Assembly (NCBI GenBank): GCA_045540975.1
Contig: JAZQIE010000190.1
Coordinates: 1-5,117 of the forward strand
Origin: SIG510 sp045540975
GTDB lineage: Bacteria; Bacillota; Clostridia; Oscillospirales; JAAYXM01
Direction: 5' to 3'
Length of the DNA stretch: 5,117 nucleotides
Shown: positions 1-5,117 of the stretch, piece after piece
How positions within the stretch are numbered: position 1 is the stretch's first letter
How the letters are laid out: each line of letters begins with the position of its first letter
Translations under genes and position numbers: made by a program
The notes under the pieces: generated by a model
The model's input: the letters and a program-made list of their open reading frames with translations, nothing else
What the model was told of the DNA's origin: nothing
Database searches by the model: none

Positions 1-239
1 TTTTCGTCTTTCATTGTGGTGATATAGCCGCGCGGTTTGTTGAGCATCAGATACACAAACTCTTCCTGCGGCTTCAGCGCTGTTCCGTTTACAATGATTT
101 CGTCAACACCAAGCTCCGCTTTATCACCGAGCATTGCAACCTCGCCGTTAACGGTCACTTTGCCTGCGAGAATCATCTCTTCCGCGGCGCGTCTGGATGC
201 AATTCCGCATTGCGAAATCAGTTTTTGAAGACGTTCCAT
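1..239 (-). CDS. S4-domain rRNA pseudouridine synthase, RluB/RsuA family (N-terminal part, cut by window edge)
   Basis: The visible 79 residues begin MERLQKLISQCGIASRR and match the N-terminal S4 RNA-binding domain (about residues 2-50, with the GKVTVNG core at 26-32). The linker into the catalytic domain follows, with the LNKPRGYITT signature at about 66-75. That signature is characteristic of the RluB/RsuA/RluE/RluF group, which isomerises single uridines of rRNA to pseudouridine in the cytoplasm. The catalytic aspartate motif (GRLD type) lies beyond the window edge, so the exact subfamily cannot be decided; in Bacillota a gene of this type is usually rluB, acting on 23S rRNA. The ATG start (complement of 237-239) is supported by an AAGGAG ribosome binding site at 247-252, seven bases upstream. 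The gene is transcribed divergently from the deacetylase-like gene and has its own promoter. Family is confident; the RluB assignment is only likely. Confidence 0.9.
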   Translation of the reverse strand, partial: MERLQKLISQCGIASRRAAEEMILAGKVTVNGEVAMLGDKAELGVDEIIVNGTALKPQEEFVYLMLNKPRGYITTMKDE

Positions 240-272
240 TTTCTGTCTCCTTTGCGTATGAATTCTTCTACT

Positions 273-301
273 ATTGTACCAGTAATTTTTCGTCTTTACA
301 A
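273..301 (-). promoter_or_regulatory. Extended -10 promoter for the pseudouridine synthase gene
   Basis: Read on the minus strand, the -35 box is TTGTAA (296-301, 4 of 6 matches to TTGACA) and the -10 box is TACAAT (273-278, 5 of 6). They are separated by exactly 17 bases, and a TG dinucleotide one base upstream of the -10 box makes it an extended -10 promoter. Transcription should start near 266-267, leaving a leader of roughly 27 nt before the start codon. The -35 box shares five bases with that of the divergent promoter. Confidence 0.75.
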
Positions 302-323
302 GGGGATTTTTCTGTGTTAAACT
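295..323 (+). promoter_or_regulatory. Probable extended -10 promoter for the deacetylase-like gene
   Basis: The -35 box TTTACA (295-300, 5 of 6) and the -10 box TAAACT (318-323, 4 of 6) are 17 bases apart, with TG at 315-316 giving an extended -10. Transcription would start near 330, about 27 nt before the ATG at 357. The -10 match is only moderate, so this is weaker than the opposing promoter. The -35 boxes of the two promoters lie on the same bases. Confidence 0.55.
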
Positions 324-356
324 GTCGGTGAGAATTGATAAAACGGAGGGAAAACA

Positions 357-1439
357 ATGAGTTTTAGATTCTTAAGTCCGATTAACGGTGATGTTCTGCA
401 TGCGCGTGACGGCGAGTTCGTTGACGGGAAGCTGCTTGCCACGATTCGTGTGGAAGCACCGTGCGGAAAGAAAGTGACGGTAAACGATATTGCCGCAACC
501 GAAAAAGATGGCATATATACCGCGATTGTTCCGATAAGCGGATACCCGACCGAGCTGGTTGCAAAGTGTGAGTGCGGATGTGAAGAGCGTATCAAGGTGT
601 TTGTGGCACCGGAATTTGCAGGGAAGTACCGTGTTTCCATTGATGATGCGATTTGGTTTTTACGCGACATTCATGAGAATGATTATGATTCACTGTTTGA
701 CAATCCATATCTTAAGTTCTTCCGTGAGCTCCATGAAGAATACGGAACTGTGCTTCATTTGAATTTATATCTGGAGGATATCGACAGCGCATTGGGCGAG
801 GGCGGTTTTTCGATTCGCATGATGTCGGATAAATATAAGGATGAATGGAAGGCAAATGCAGATTGGATTCGCCTTTCGTTTCACGCAAAATCCGACTCAC
901 CCGCAAGACCGTATCAAAACGCCTCTTACGAAACCGTGTATGCGGACGGGAAGGCTGTTTGGGATGAAATCGTTCGTTTTGCGGGCGAGGAACTCCTTGG
1001 AAGGGCTACTACCGTGCATTGGGGCGAAGCAACCATGGACGGAATCCGTGCATTGCGCGATGTCGGTTGGAATATTTTCCCGTGTGATTTCAACGTTGAC
1101 GATAATCTTGCACCGTGCTCCTTCTATTTAAGCGTGGAAGAACGCAGACATATGAAAAAGCGCTTCATTTGGCATGATGACCGTCTTGGTGTTACATTCT
1201 TCCGTTGCGCAATCATCACCGACACCAAGAAACTGGAAGAAATTCCGAGTTTCTTGGATGCAATCAACGAAGACCCGCTCAAGAGTGTTTATATGGATCT
1301 GCTCATCCATGAGCAGTACTTCTATGAAAAGTATCCGCTCTATCAGGAAAACTACCGCGACAAGGTTCGTGCAACGGTGGAGTGGGCGGTAAAAAACGGC
1401 TATCAACCGGGATTTCTTTCGGATATTTTGCATGGATAA
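357..1439 (+). CDS. Uncharacterised protein with a polysaccharide-deacetylase-like (GH/deacetylase) barrel
   Basis: This 360-residue protein has no signal peptide or membrane segment, so it is probably cytoplasmic. Residues about 8-85 are rich in predicted beta strands and resemble a small Ig-like sandwich; this part holds C36 and a CECGC cluster (C71, C73, C75). From about residue 90 it reads like a divergent NodB/polysaccharide-deacetylase barrel. SIDD (94-97) stands where the family has TFDD, HAKSD (176-180) where it has H(S/T)xxH, HWGEA (221-225) in the middle, and LIHEQY (316-321) where it has the late LxH motif. The second histidine of the usual metal pair is therefore Asp180. D97, H176, D180 and H318 are plausible metal ligands by inference only; substrate and reaction are unknown. 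The start is set by GGAGGG at 345-350, six bases before the ATG. It has its own promoter and no neighbour that explains it. No clear intrinsic terminator follows; the rplS promoter begins 9 nt after the stop. Confidence 0.85.
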   Translation: MSFRFLSPINGDVLHARDGEFVDGKLLATIRVEAPCGKKVTVNDIAATEKDGIYTAIVPISGYPTELVAKCECGCEERIKVFVAPEFAGKYRVSIDDAIWFLRDIHENDYDSLFDNPYLKFFRELHEEYGTVLHLNLYLEDIDSALGEGGFSIRMMSDKYKDEWKANADWIRLSFHAKSDSPARPYQNASYETVYADGKAVWDEIVRFAGEELLGRATTVHWGEATMDGIRALRDVGWNIFPCDFNVDDNLAPCSFYLSVEERRHMKKRFIWHDDRLGVTFFRCAIITDTKKLEEIPSFLDAINEDPLKSVYMDLLIHEQYFYEKYPLYQENYRDKVRATVEWAVKNGYQPGFLSDILHG

Positions 1440-1447
1440 AAAAATAC

Positions 1448-1476
1448 TTGCATTTTTCGAAAAGATATGTTATTAT
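1448..1476 (+). promoter_or_regulatory. Extended -10 promoter for rplS
   Basis: The -10 box TATTAT (1471-1476, 5 of 6) is preceded by TG at 1468-1469. The -35 element TTGCAT (1448-1453) lies 17 bases upstream and shares only its TTG with the consensus, so the extended -10 probably does much of the work. Transcription should start near 1483. This gives rplS its own promoter immediately after the upstream gene and explains why rplS need not be co-transcribed with it. The spacer contains a 10-base palindrome, TTTTCGAAAA (1454-1463), which may be chance. Confidence 0.75.
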
Positions 1477-1482
1477 ATCAAA

Positions 1483-1561
1483 GTATGTAAAACGGATGGT
1501 CCTCTGTCAGTTGCAAAATGCAAGAATGGCATGAACATCTATGAGGAAGGGAGGTTCTTAT
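1483..1561 (+). ncRNA. Structured 5' leader of rplS, possible L19 autoregulatory element
   Basis: The predicted 79-nt untranslated leader can fold into a nested hairpin. UUGCA/UGCAA (1511-1515 with 1519-1523) closes an AAA loop. UGUCA/UGGCA (1505-1509 with 1527-1531) sits below it, separated by a G/GAA internal loop. GAUG/CAUC (1495-1498 with 1536-1539) forms the base. The single-stranded UCCUC at 1500-1504 can pair with GAGGA at 1543-1547, or as CCUC with GAGG inside the Shine-Dalgarno at 1551-1554, giving a pseudoknot that could mask translation initiation. L19 leaders are a known class of ribosomal-protein leader in Bacillota, but I cannot confirm that this sequence fits that model. The pairings are read by eye and were not computed. 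Confidence 0.45.
1549..1554 (+). promoter_or_regulatory. Ribosome binding site that sets the rplS start
   Basis: GGGAGG lies seven bases before the ATG at 1562. An in-frame ATG at 1541 lies upstream of and overlaps this site, with no Shine-Dalgarno of its own, and a later ATG at 1571 is too far away. The start at 1562 is therefore preferred, and it also matches the usual L19 N-terminus. Confidence 0.85.
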
Positions 1562-1903
1562 ATGGATCTCATGAAGATTCTGACCGAAGGTCAGATCAAG
1601 GCTGAGCTGCCGAGAATTGAAGTCGGTGACACTGTCCGTGTACATGTCCTGATCAAGGAAGGCACTCGCGAGAGAATTCAGGTGTTTGAAGGCACAATCA
1701 TTGCTAAGAAACACGGTGGCATCCAGGAGACCATGACTGTTCGTCGTGTCTCTCACGGTGTTGGTATCGAGAAGGTTTTCCCGATCCACTCCCCGCACGT
1801 TTCCAAGGTTGAGCTTGTCCGTAAGGGTAAGGTTCGCCGTGCAAAATTGTACTACCTGCGTAATCGCGTTGGTAAGGCAGCAAAGGTCAAAGAAGACATC
1901 TAA
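1562..1903 (+). CDS. rplS: 50S ribosomal protein L19
   Basis: The 113-residue product is a full-length bacterial L19, which sits at the interface of the 30S and 50S subunits and contributes to an intersubunit bridge. Recognisable blocks are PRIEVGDTVRVHV (about 16-28), EGTRERIQVFEG (about 32-43), the VRRVSHGVGIEKVFP stretch (about 60-74) and the highly conserved KGKVRRAKLYYLR near the C-terminus (about 87-99), all hallmarks of the family. Length agrees with the usual 110-120 residues. The gene has its own promoter and leader upstream and a strong terminator directly downstream, so it is likely expressed largely as a single-gene transcript. In many Bacillota rplS follows rpsP, rimM and trmD; none of these is next to it here. 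No frameshift or missing region is seen. Confidence 0.97.
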   Translation: MDLMKILTEGQIKAELPRIEVGDTVRVHVLIKEGTRERIQVFEGTIIAKKHGGIQETMTVRRVSHGVGIEKVFPIHSPHVSKVELVRKGKVRRAKLYYLRNRVGKAAKVKEDI

Positions 1904-1907
1904 GCAT

Positions 1908-1944
1908 GAGGAAGGGGGACGGCAAGTCCCCCTACTTCTTTTTT
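1908..1944 (+). terminator. Strong intrinsic terminator after rplS
   Basis: An 8-bp stem, AGGGGGAC with GTCCCCCT (1913-1920 with 1926-1933), closes a GGCAA loop. After one A/A mismatch it is extended by four more pairs (1908-1911 with 1935-1938). Six T residues follow (1939-1944). It starts only four bases after the rplS stop codon. Because no clear promoter is visible before lepB, readthrough of this terminator may set expression of the downstream genes. Confidence 0.92.
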
Positions 1945-1963
1945 ATGAGTGTGAGGTAACGAA

Positions 1964-2512
1964 ATGTCAACTGAAGTTTCTGCCGCAAACAAATTTCAAG
2001 ACGAATTGTATGACTGGGTGCAGAGCATTGCCGTAATTCTTGCGGTTGTGATTCTGCTCTTTACCTTTGTGTTCCGTATTATCGGTGTGGACGGCGATTC
2101 GATGAATCCCACTTTGGAAGACCGCGATTGGATGGTGGTCTCCAATTTGTTCTATGAACCGCAATACGGTGATATTGTCATCTTAACAAAAGATTCGTTT
2201 ATGGAGCAGCCGATTGTAAAGCGTGTCATAGCCACAGAAGGACAAGTGGTTGATATTGATTTTACAACCGGTGTGGTTACTGTGGACGGAACAGTTTTGG
2301 ATGAGCCGTATATTGCGGAACCCACAAAGCGGAATCTCGGTTTGGAATTTCCCGCTGTTGTTCCGGATGATTGTATCTTTGTCATGGGGGATAACCGCAA
2401 CCACAGTTCGGACAGCCGCGATCCTTCGCTTGGCATGATTCATAAGCAGTATATTATTGGGAGACTTCTGTTTCGAGTCTTCCCACTCAACAAGATTGGA
2501 GCGGTATCATGA
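1964..2512 (+). CDS. lepB: Signal peptidase I
   Basis: This 182-residue membrane serine protease removes signal peptides from exported proteins at the outer face of the cytoplasmic membrane. One hydrophobic segment (about residues 20-40) anchors it, the Gram-positive arrangement. GDSMNPTL (44-51) contains the nucleophile Ser46, and VKRVIA (85-90) contains the general-base Lys86. GDNRNHSSDSR (142-152) is the conserved box E, and the C-terminal GRLLFRVFPLNKIG is typical of the family. All catalytic elements are present and the length is normal for a minor Gram-positive type I peptidase. The ATG is preceded by GAGG at 1953-1956, seven bases upstream. The gene lies just after the rplS terminator, and its stop overlaps the next start in ATGA, so it is translationally linked to rbgA. 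Most bacteria of this group carry several paralogues, so it may not be the only one. Confidence 0.96.
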   Translation: MSTEVSAANKFQDELYDWVQSIAVILAVVILLFTFVFRIIGVDGDSMNPTLEDRDWMVVSNLFYEPQYGDIVILTKDSFMEQPIVKRVIATEGQVVDIDFTTGVVTVDGTVLDEPYIAEPTKRNLGLEFPAVVPDDCIFVMGDNRNHSSDSRDPSLGMIHKQYIIGRLLFRVFPLNKIGAVS

Positions 2513-3435
2513 ATATTCAATGGTATCCGGGCCATATGGCGAAAACAAAACGCCTGATTTCCGAAAATCTAAAACGTGTGGATGCGGTGTGCGAGATTGT
2601 GGATGCCCGTATTCCGATTTCCAGCCGAAATCCGGATTTGGATGAGTTGGCAGCAGGAAAGCCGCGTCTTGTGATGCTCAACCGCATTGACCTTGCGGAC
2701 CCCAATACAACCAAAGCATGGGTGCAGTATTACCGATCCAAAGGCATTGCGGCAGTTGAGACCAATTCCAAAACAGGCAATGTCTCCGGCGCGTTCATTT
2801 CTGCTTTGCAGGAACTTCTTGCAGAGAAAATTGCCCGTTATCAGGAAAGCGGACAGGTGGGACGCACCATCCGTATTATGGTTTGCGGAATCCCGAATGT
2901 CGGGAAATCCACTTTTATCAACAGGGTTGCCGGGCGAAGTGCCGCAAAGGCGGAAGACCGACCGGGCGTTACCCGTACCACCCAATGGATTCGTGTGAAT
3001 CAAACCGTTGATTTGCTGGATACACCGGGTGTTTTATGGCCAAAATTCGAGGATAAACTGTGTGGGTTAAACCTCGCATTTACCGGTGCGGTAAAAGATG
3101 AAATTCTCGACGTTGAGACTCTGGCAGCATTCTTGATGGAGACCCTTGCCGATGTTGCACCGTCCTCTCTGAAAAACCGTTACGGTATTGATGCAAAGCC
3201 GGGAGACGGCGGAATTGAACTTTTGGAGCAAGCGGCGAAACGTCGCGGTTTCCGTATTTCCGGCGGTGAGTTCGACATCGAGCGTATGTCCCGTGTCCTG
3301 CTGGATGAGTTCCGCGCAGGCACATTGGGAAGGATTACGCTTGAACTCCCGAAGGACGTTGACCGCGAGCCCGCGGAGACACTTGTGCTGCGCTCGTATG
3401 CGGAAAGCGATATGTTAACTGAGGAGCTGTTTTAA
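2509..3435 (+). CDS. rbgA: Ribosome biogenesis GTPase RbgA (YlqF)
   Basis: This 308-residue circularly permuted GTPase is needed in Bacillota for late assembly of the 50S subunit. The N-terminal WYPGHMAK (5-12) carries the conserved His9 of the family. Motifs come in permuted order: G4 as NRID (58-61), G5 near NSKTG (86-90), G1/P-loop GIPNVGKST (127-135), G2 within PGVTRTTQW (152-160) and G3 DTPG (171-174). The G4 has Arg in place of the usual Lys of NKxD. The C-terminal part (about 235-300) fits the helical RNA-binding domain of RbgA. The start overlaps the lepB stop by four bases (ATGA) and has GGAG at 2498-2501 with seven bases of spacing. The stop overlaps the rnhB start by one base. Its place one gene after rplS suits a role in large-subunit assembly. 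Length and domains are complete. Confidence 0.97.
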   Translation: MNIQWYPGHMAKTKRLISENLKRVDAVCEIVDARIPISSRNPDLDELAAGKPRLVMLNRIDLADPNTTKAWVQYYRSKGIAAVETNSKTGNVSGAFISALQELLAEKIARYQESGQVGRTIRIMVCGIPNVGKSTFINRVAGRSAAKAEDRPGVTRTTQWIRVNQTVDLLDTPGVLWPKFEDKLCGLNLAFTGAVKDEILDVETLAAFLMETLADVAPSSLKNRYGIDAKPGDGGIELLEQAAKRRGFRISGGEFDIERMSRVLLDEFRAGTLGRITLELPKDVDREPAETLVLRSYAESDMLTEELF

Positions 3436-4037
3436 TGAATCAGCTTTTGTGGGATTTTGAATGTACATTCTCCGAAAAAGGTTACCGTGCCATCTGTGGT
3501 GTGGATGAAGCGGGGAGAGGTCCGCTTGCAGGACCTGTGTATGCTGCTGCGGTTATTTTACCGCTTGGATGCGAGATTGACGGGCTCGATGATTCTAAAA
3601 AATTGACGCCAAAAAAACGCGACCGTTTGTTTGACGAGATTTGCAAAACCGCGCTTTCGTATTCTGTTGCATCCGCGAGTGTAGAGGAGATTGACTCAAT
3701 CAATATTCTTCATGCGGCAATGCTTGCTATGACACGCGCAATTGAAGGTCTCAACCTTACTCCGGACCTTGCGCTGATTGACGGTAACCGTTCGCCCGGC
3801 TGCGCGGTTGAGACCCTTCCGATTGTGAAGGGGGATGCGCGCTCTGCGTCAATTGCCGCTGCATCCATTCTTGCGAAGGTTTCCCGTGACCGTGTTATGG
3901 ACGAGATGGCGAAAGAATACCCCGAATATGCTTTCGAAAAACACAAAGGATATCCAACCAAACTTCATTACGAAATGATTGAAAAATACGGTGTTTTGCC
4001 TATCCACAGAAAATCATTCCGATTGAGTGCGAGGTGA
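3435..4037 (+). CDS. rnhB: Ribonuclease HII
   Basis: This 200-residue enzyme cleaves RNA in RNA-DNA hybrids and nicks at single ribonucleotides embedded in DNA, starting ribonucleotide excision repair in the cytoplasm. GVDEAGRGPLAGPV (22-35) contains catalytic Asp24 and Glu25 and the GRG motif that recognises the RNA-DNA junction. DDSKKL (52-57) follows. LIDGN (114-118) supplies Asp116, and KGDARSASIAAASILAKV (132-149) supplies Asp134. HKGYPTKLH (170-178) carries the conserved Tyr173, and HRKSF near the end is the usual tail. All four acidic residues are present, so it should be active. The start shares one base with the rbgA stop (TAATG) and is preceded by GAGGAG at 3421-3426. The rbgA-rnhB pairing is widespread in Bacillota. 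Confidence 0.97.
   Translation: MNQLLWDFECTFSEKGYRAICGVDEAGRGPLAGPVYAAAVILPLGCEIDGLDDSKKLTPKKRDRLFDEICKTALSYSVASASVEEIDSINILHAAMLAMTRAIEGLNLTPDLALIDGNRSPGCAVETLPIVKGDARSASIAAASILAKVSRDRVMDEMAKEYPEYAFEKHKGYPTKLHYEMIEKYGVLPIHRKSFRLSAR
4031..4036 (+). promoter_or_regulatory. Ribosome binding site that sets the yraN start
   Basis: GAGGTG followed by A closely complements the 16S rRNA tail and lies six bases before the ATG at 4043. An in-frame GTG at 4034 is inside this site and has no good ribosome binding site of its own. The ATG is therefore preferred. Confidence 0.7.
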
Positions 4038-4042
4038 CCGTT

Positions 4043-4399
4043 ATGGGAACATCAACACTCGGAAAATGGGGCGAGGGTTTGGCGGCGGAGTATCTGCGAA
4101 AAAAGAGGTATGAAATCGTCGCCGCAAATTATCATACACGCTTCGGTGAGATTGATTTGATTGCGACAAATAAAAAGACCGTTGCTTTTGTGGAAGTAAA
4201 GCTGAGAAAAAGCGACGCGTTTGGTCGGGCTTCCGAATTTGTCGGAGCGGAGAAACAACGCAAAATCGAAATCTCTGCGAGGATTTGGTTGGCGAATAAT
4301 CCGACAAAGCTTCAGCCGAGGTTTGATGTGATTGAAATTTATGCACCGAATGGAATCGGTGAATCTTATACCTTAAATCATATTCAAGATGCATTTTAA
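4043..4399 (+). CDS. YraN family (UPF0102) endonuclease-like protein
   Basis: From the preferred ATG the product has 118 residues; a GTG start at 4034, overlapping the rnhB stop, would add three. The N-terminal LGKWGEGLAAEYL (6-18), FGEIDLIA (34-41) and FVEVKLRKS (49-57) are the family signature. RFDVIEIY (93-100) closes the core. E11, D38, E51 and K53 form the arrangement expected of a restriction-endonuclease-like (Holliday-junction-resolvase-type) fold. The family is very widespread, but its biological role is not established; links to DNA recombination or repair have been proposed from fold and context. It follows rnhB directly in many Bacillota, which suggests but does not prove a shared role in DNA maintenance. 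It is complete, and no terminator is seen behind it. Confidence 0.93.
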   Translation: MGTSTLGKWGEGLAAEYLRKKRYEIVAANYHTRFGEIDLIATNKKTVAFVEVKLRKSDAFGRASEFVGAEKQRKIEISARIWLANNPTKLQPRFDVIEIYAPNGIGESYTLNHIQDAF

Positions 4400-4408
4400 G
4401 GATGAAAT

Positions 4409-4414
4409 GGAGGT
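4409..4414 (+). promoter_or_regulatory. Ribosome binding site that supports the GTG start of thrC
   Basis: GGAGGT lies six bases before the GTG at 4421. The encoded N-terminus matches the family from the first residues, and no in-frame ATG stands nearby at a suitable distance. Confidence 0.85.
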
Positions 4415-4420
4415 ATTTCT

Positions 4421-5117
4421 GTGCAGTATTGTAGTACCAGAGATTCTGCTGTTCGTGTTGATGCAGCAAAAGCAATCGCGCAAGGACTGAGTCGTGACGG
4501 AGGCTTGTTTTGTCCGACTGAGATTCCGAAGTTGACTTCGGAAGATTTTTCCGCGCTTCTTAAAATGTCTTATCAGGAACGTGCGGCGTTTGTAATCGGA
4601 AAGTTTTTGACCGATTACACCGAGGAAGAACTGATTTCCTTTGCGAATTCCGCATATCATACCGACCGTTTTTCCTCTGCGGCAATCGCACCCGTGCATC
4701 CGTTGGATGACAATGCGCATATTTTGGAACTGTGGCACGGTCCGACTTGCGCTTTTAAGGACATGGCACTCCAGATTCTGCCGTACTTACTGACCGCAGC
4801 CTTGAAAAAAACCGGTGAGACCAAAATCGCATCGATTCTCGTTGCAACCTCCGGTGACACGGGAAAAGCTGCTTTGCAGGGCTTTGCGGATGTGGAAGGA
4901 ACTCAGATTGCGGTCTTCTATCCGAAAGACGGCGTCAGCCGTGTTCAGGAACTGCAGATGACCACCCAGTCGGGCGAAAATGTCTCGGTCTGCGCGATCA
5001 AAGGAAACTTTGACGATGCACAGTCGGGCGTCAAAAAGATCTTCACCGATCCCGTTATCCTCGCTGAGCTGGAGAAAAACGGCCAGATGTTCTCTTCCGC
5101 AAACTCGATCAACTGGG
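4421..5117 (+). CDS. thrC: Threonine synthase (N-terminal part, cut by window edge)
   Basis: The reading frame is open from a GTG at 4421 to the end of the window, giving 232 residues of an enzyme that is usually about 430-500 long. It converts O-phosphohomoserine to threonine using pyridoxal phosphate, the last step of threonine synthesis. The N-terminal MQYCSTRDSAVRV and GLSRDGGLFCP (22-32) match the threonine synthase N-terminal domain. ELWHGPTCAFKDMALQ (103-118) contains the cofactor lysine K113. ATSGDTGKAA (142-151) binds the cofactor phosphate, and GNFDDAQ (195-201) and SANSINW (226-232) are further conserved blocks. The GTG start is supported by GGAGGT at 4409-4414, six bases upstream. 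Only 21 nt separate it from yraN with no visible terminator or convincing promoter, so readthrough from the upstream cluster is likely. Confidence 0.95.
   Translation, partial: MQYCSTRDSAVRVDAAKAIAQGLSRDGGLFCPTEIPKLTSEDFSALLKMSYQERAAFVIGKFLTDYTEEELISFANSAYHTDRFSSAAIAPVHPLDDNAHILELWHGPTCAFKDMALQILPYLLTAALKKTGETKIASILVATSGDTGKAALQGFADVEGTQIAVFYPKDGVSRVQELQMTTQSGENVSVCAIKGNFDDAQSGVKKIFTDPVILAELEKNGQMFSSANSINW

Noticed and set aside
37..228. Plus-strand 63-codon open frame at the left edge
   Set aside because: It is antisense to the pseudouridine synthase gene, has no ribosome binding site, and its low-complexity Ser/Thr-rich product resembles a shadow frame.
1454..1463. Palindrome TTTTCGAAAA as an operator or as terminator of the upstream gene
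   Set aside because: It is AT-rich, short and lies in the promoter spacer; it has no GC-rich stem and no loop, so neither role can be supported.
1526..1534. Two-codon mini-frame ATG GCA TGA in the rplS leader
   Set aside because: No ribosome binding site precedes it and such short frames arise by chance; the bases are better explained by the hairpin arm.
1541..1561. Upstream in-frame ATG that would add seven residues to L19
   Set aside because: It overlaps the Shine-Dalgarno of the real start, has none of its own, and the extra residues are not part of the usual L19 N-terminus.
2569..3003. Minus-strand 144-codon frame opposite rbgA
   Set aside because: It is a shadow of a conserved GTPase gene, with no start signals.
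4330..4400. Possible promoter for thrC at the end of yraN
   Set aside because: TTGAAA and TATACC-like words occur, but their spacing does not fit a sigma-A promoter.
4041..4475. Minus-strand 144-codon frame opposite yraN
   Set aside because: It is fully antisense to a well-recognised gene, has no ribosome binding site, and its translation resembles no known protein.

Overview
The window looks like an ordinary chromosomal segment of a Gram-positive, low-to-medium-GC bacterium, most likely a clostridium of the Oscillospiraceae/Ruminococcaceae type. This rests on three things seen here: the gene order rplS-lepB-rbgA-rnhB-yraN, which is typical of Bacillota; a short signal peptidase I with one membrane segment; and strong GGAGG-type ribosome binding sites before nearly every gene. 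The taxonomic placement is inference from gene order and protein style, not from a database search.

Layout. At the left edge the minus strand carries the first 79 codons of an S4-domain rRNA pseudouridine synthase (RluB/RsuA family). A short intergenic region (240-356) holds two divergent promoters whose -35 boxes overlap. The right-hand promoter serves a 360-residue protein with an N-terminal beta-sandwich-like region and a divergent polysaccharide-deacetylase-like barrel; its function is unknown. Nine bases after its stop begins a separate extended -10 promoter, followed by a roughly 79-nt structured leader and rplS (ribosomal protein L19). A strong intrinsic terminator follows rplS at once. 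After it come four tightly packed genes: lepB, rbgA, rnhB and yraN. The first three overlap their neighbours by 1-4 nt and all have good ribosome binding sites. A GTG-started threonine synthase gene (thrC) follows 21 nt after yraN and runs off the right edge.

How the genes fit together. RbgA assembles the 50S subunit that L19 belongs to. The pseudouridine synthase modifies rRNA. LepB cleaves signal peptides from exported proteins. RNase HII removes ribonucleotides from DNA. YraN is a nuclease-fold protein of unclear role. This is a growth-related housekeeping cluster. The terminator between rplS and lepB probably lets L19 be made in excess over the low-abundance enzymes downstream, since no convincing promoter is visible between them.

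No mobile element, CRISPR array, tRNA, rRNA or defence system was seen. The points most worth a second look are the possible pseudoknotted L19 leader, the uncharacterised deacetylase-like protein with altered metal-site residues, and the overlapping divergent promoters.
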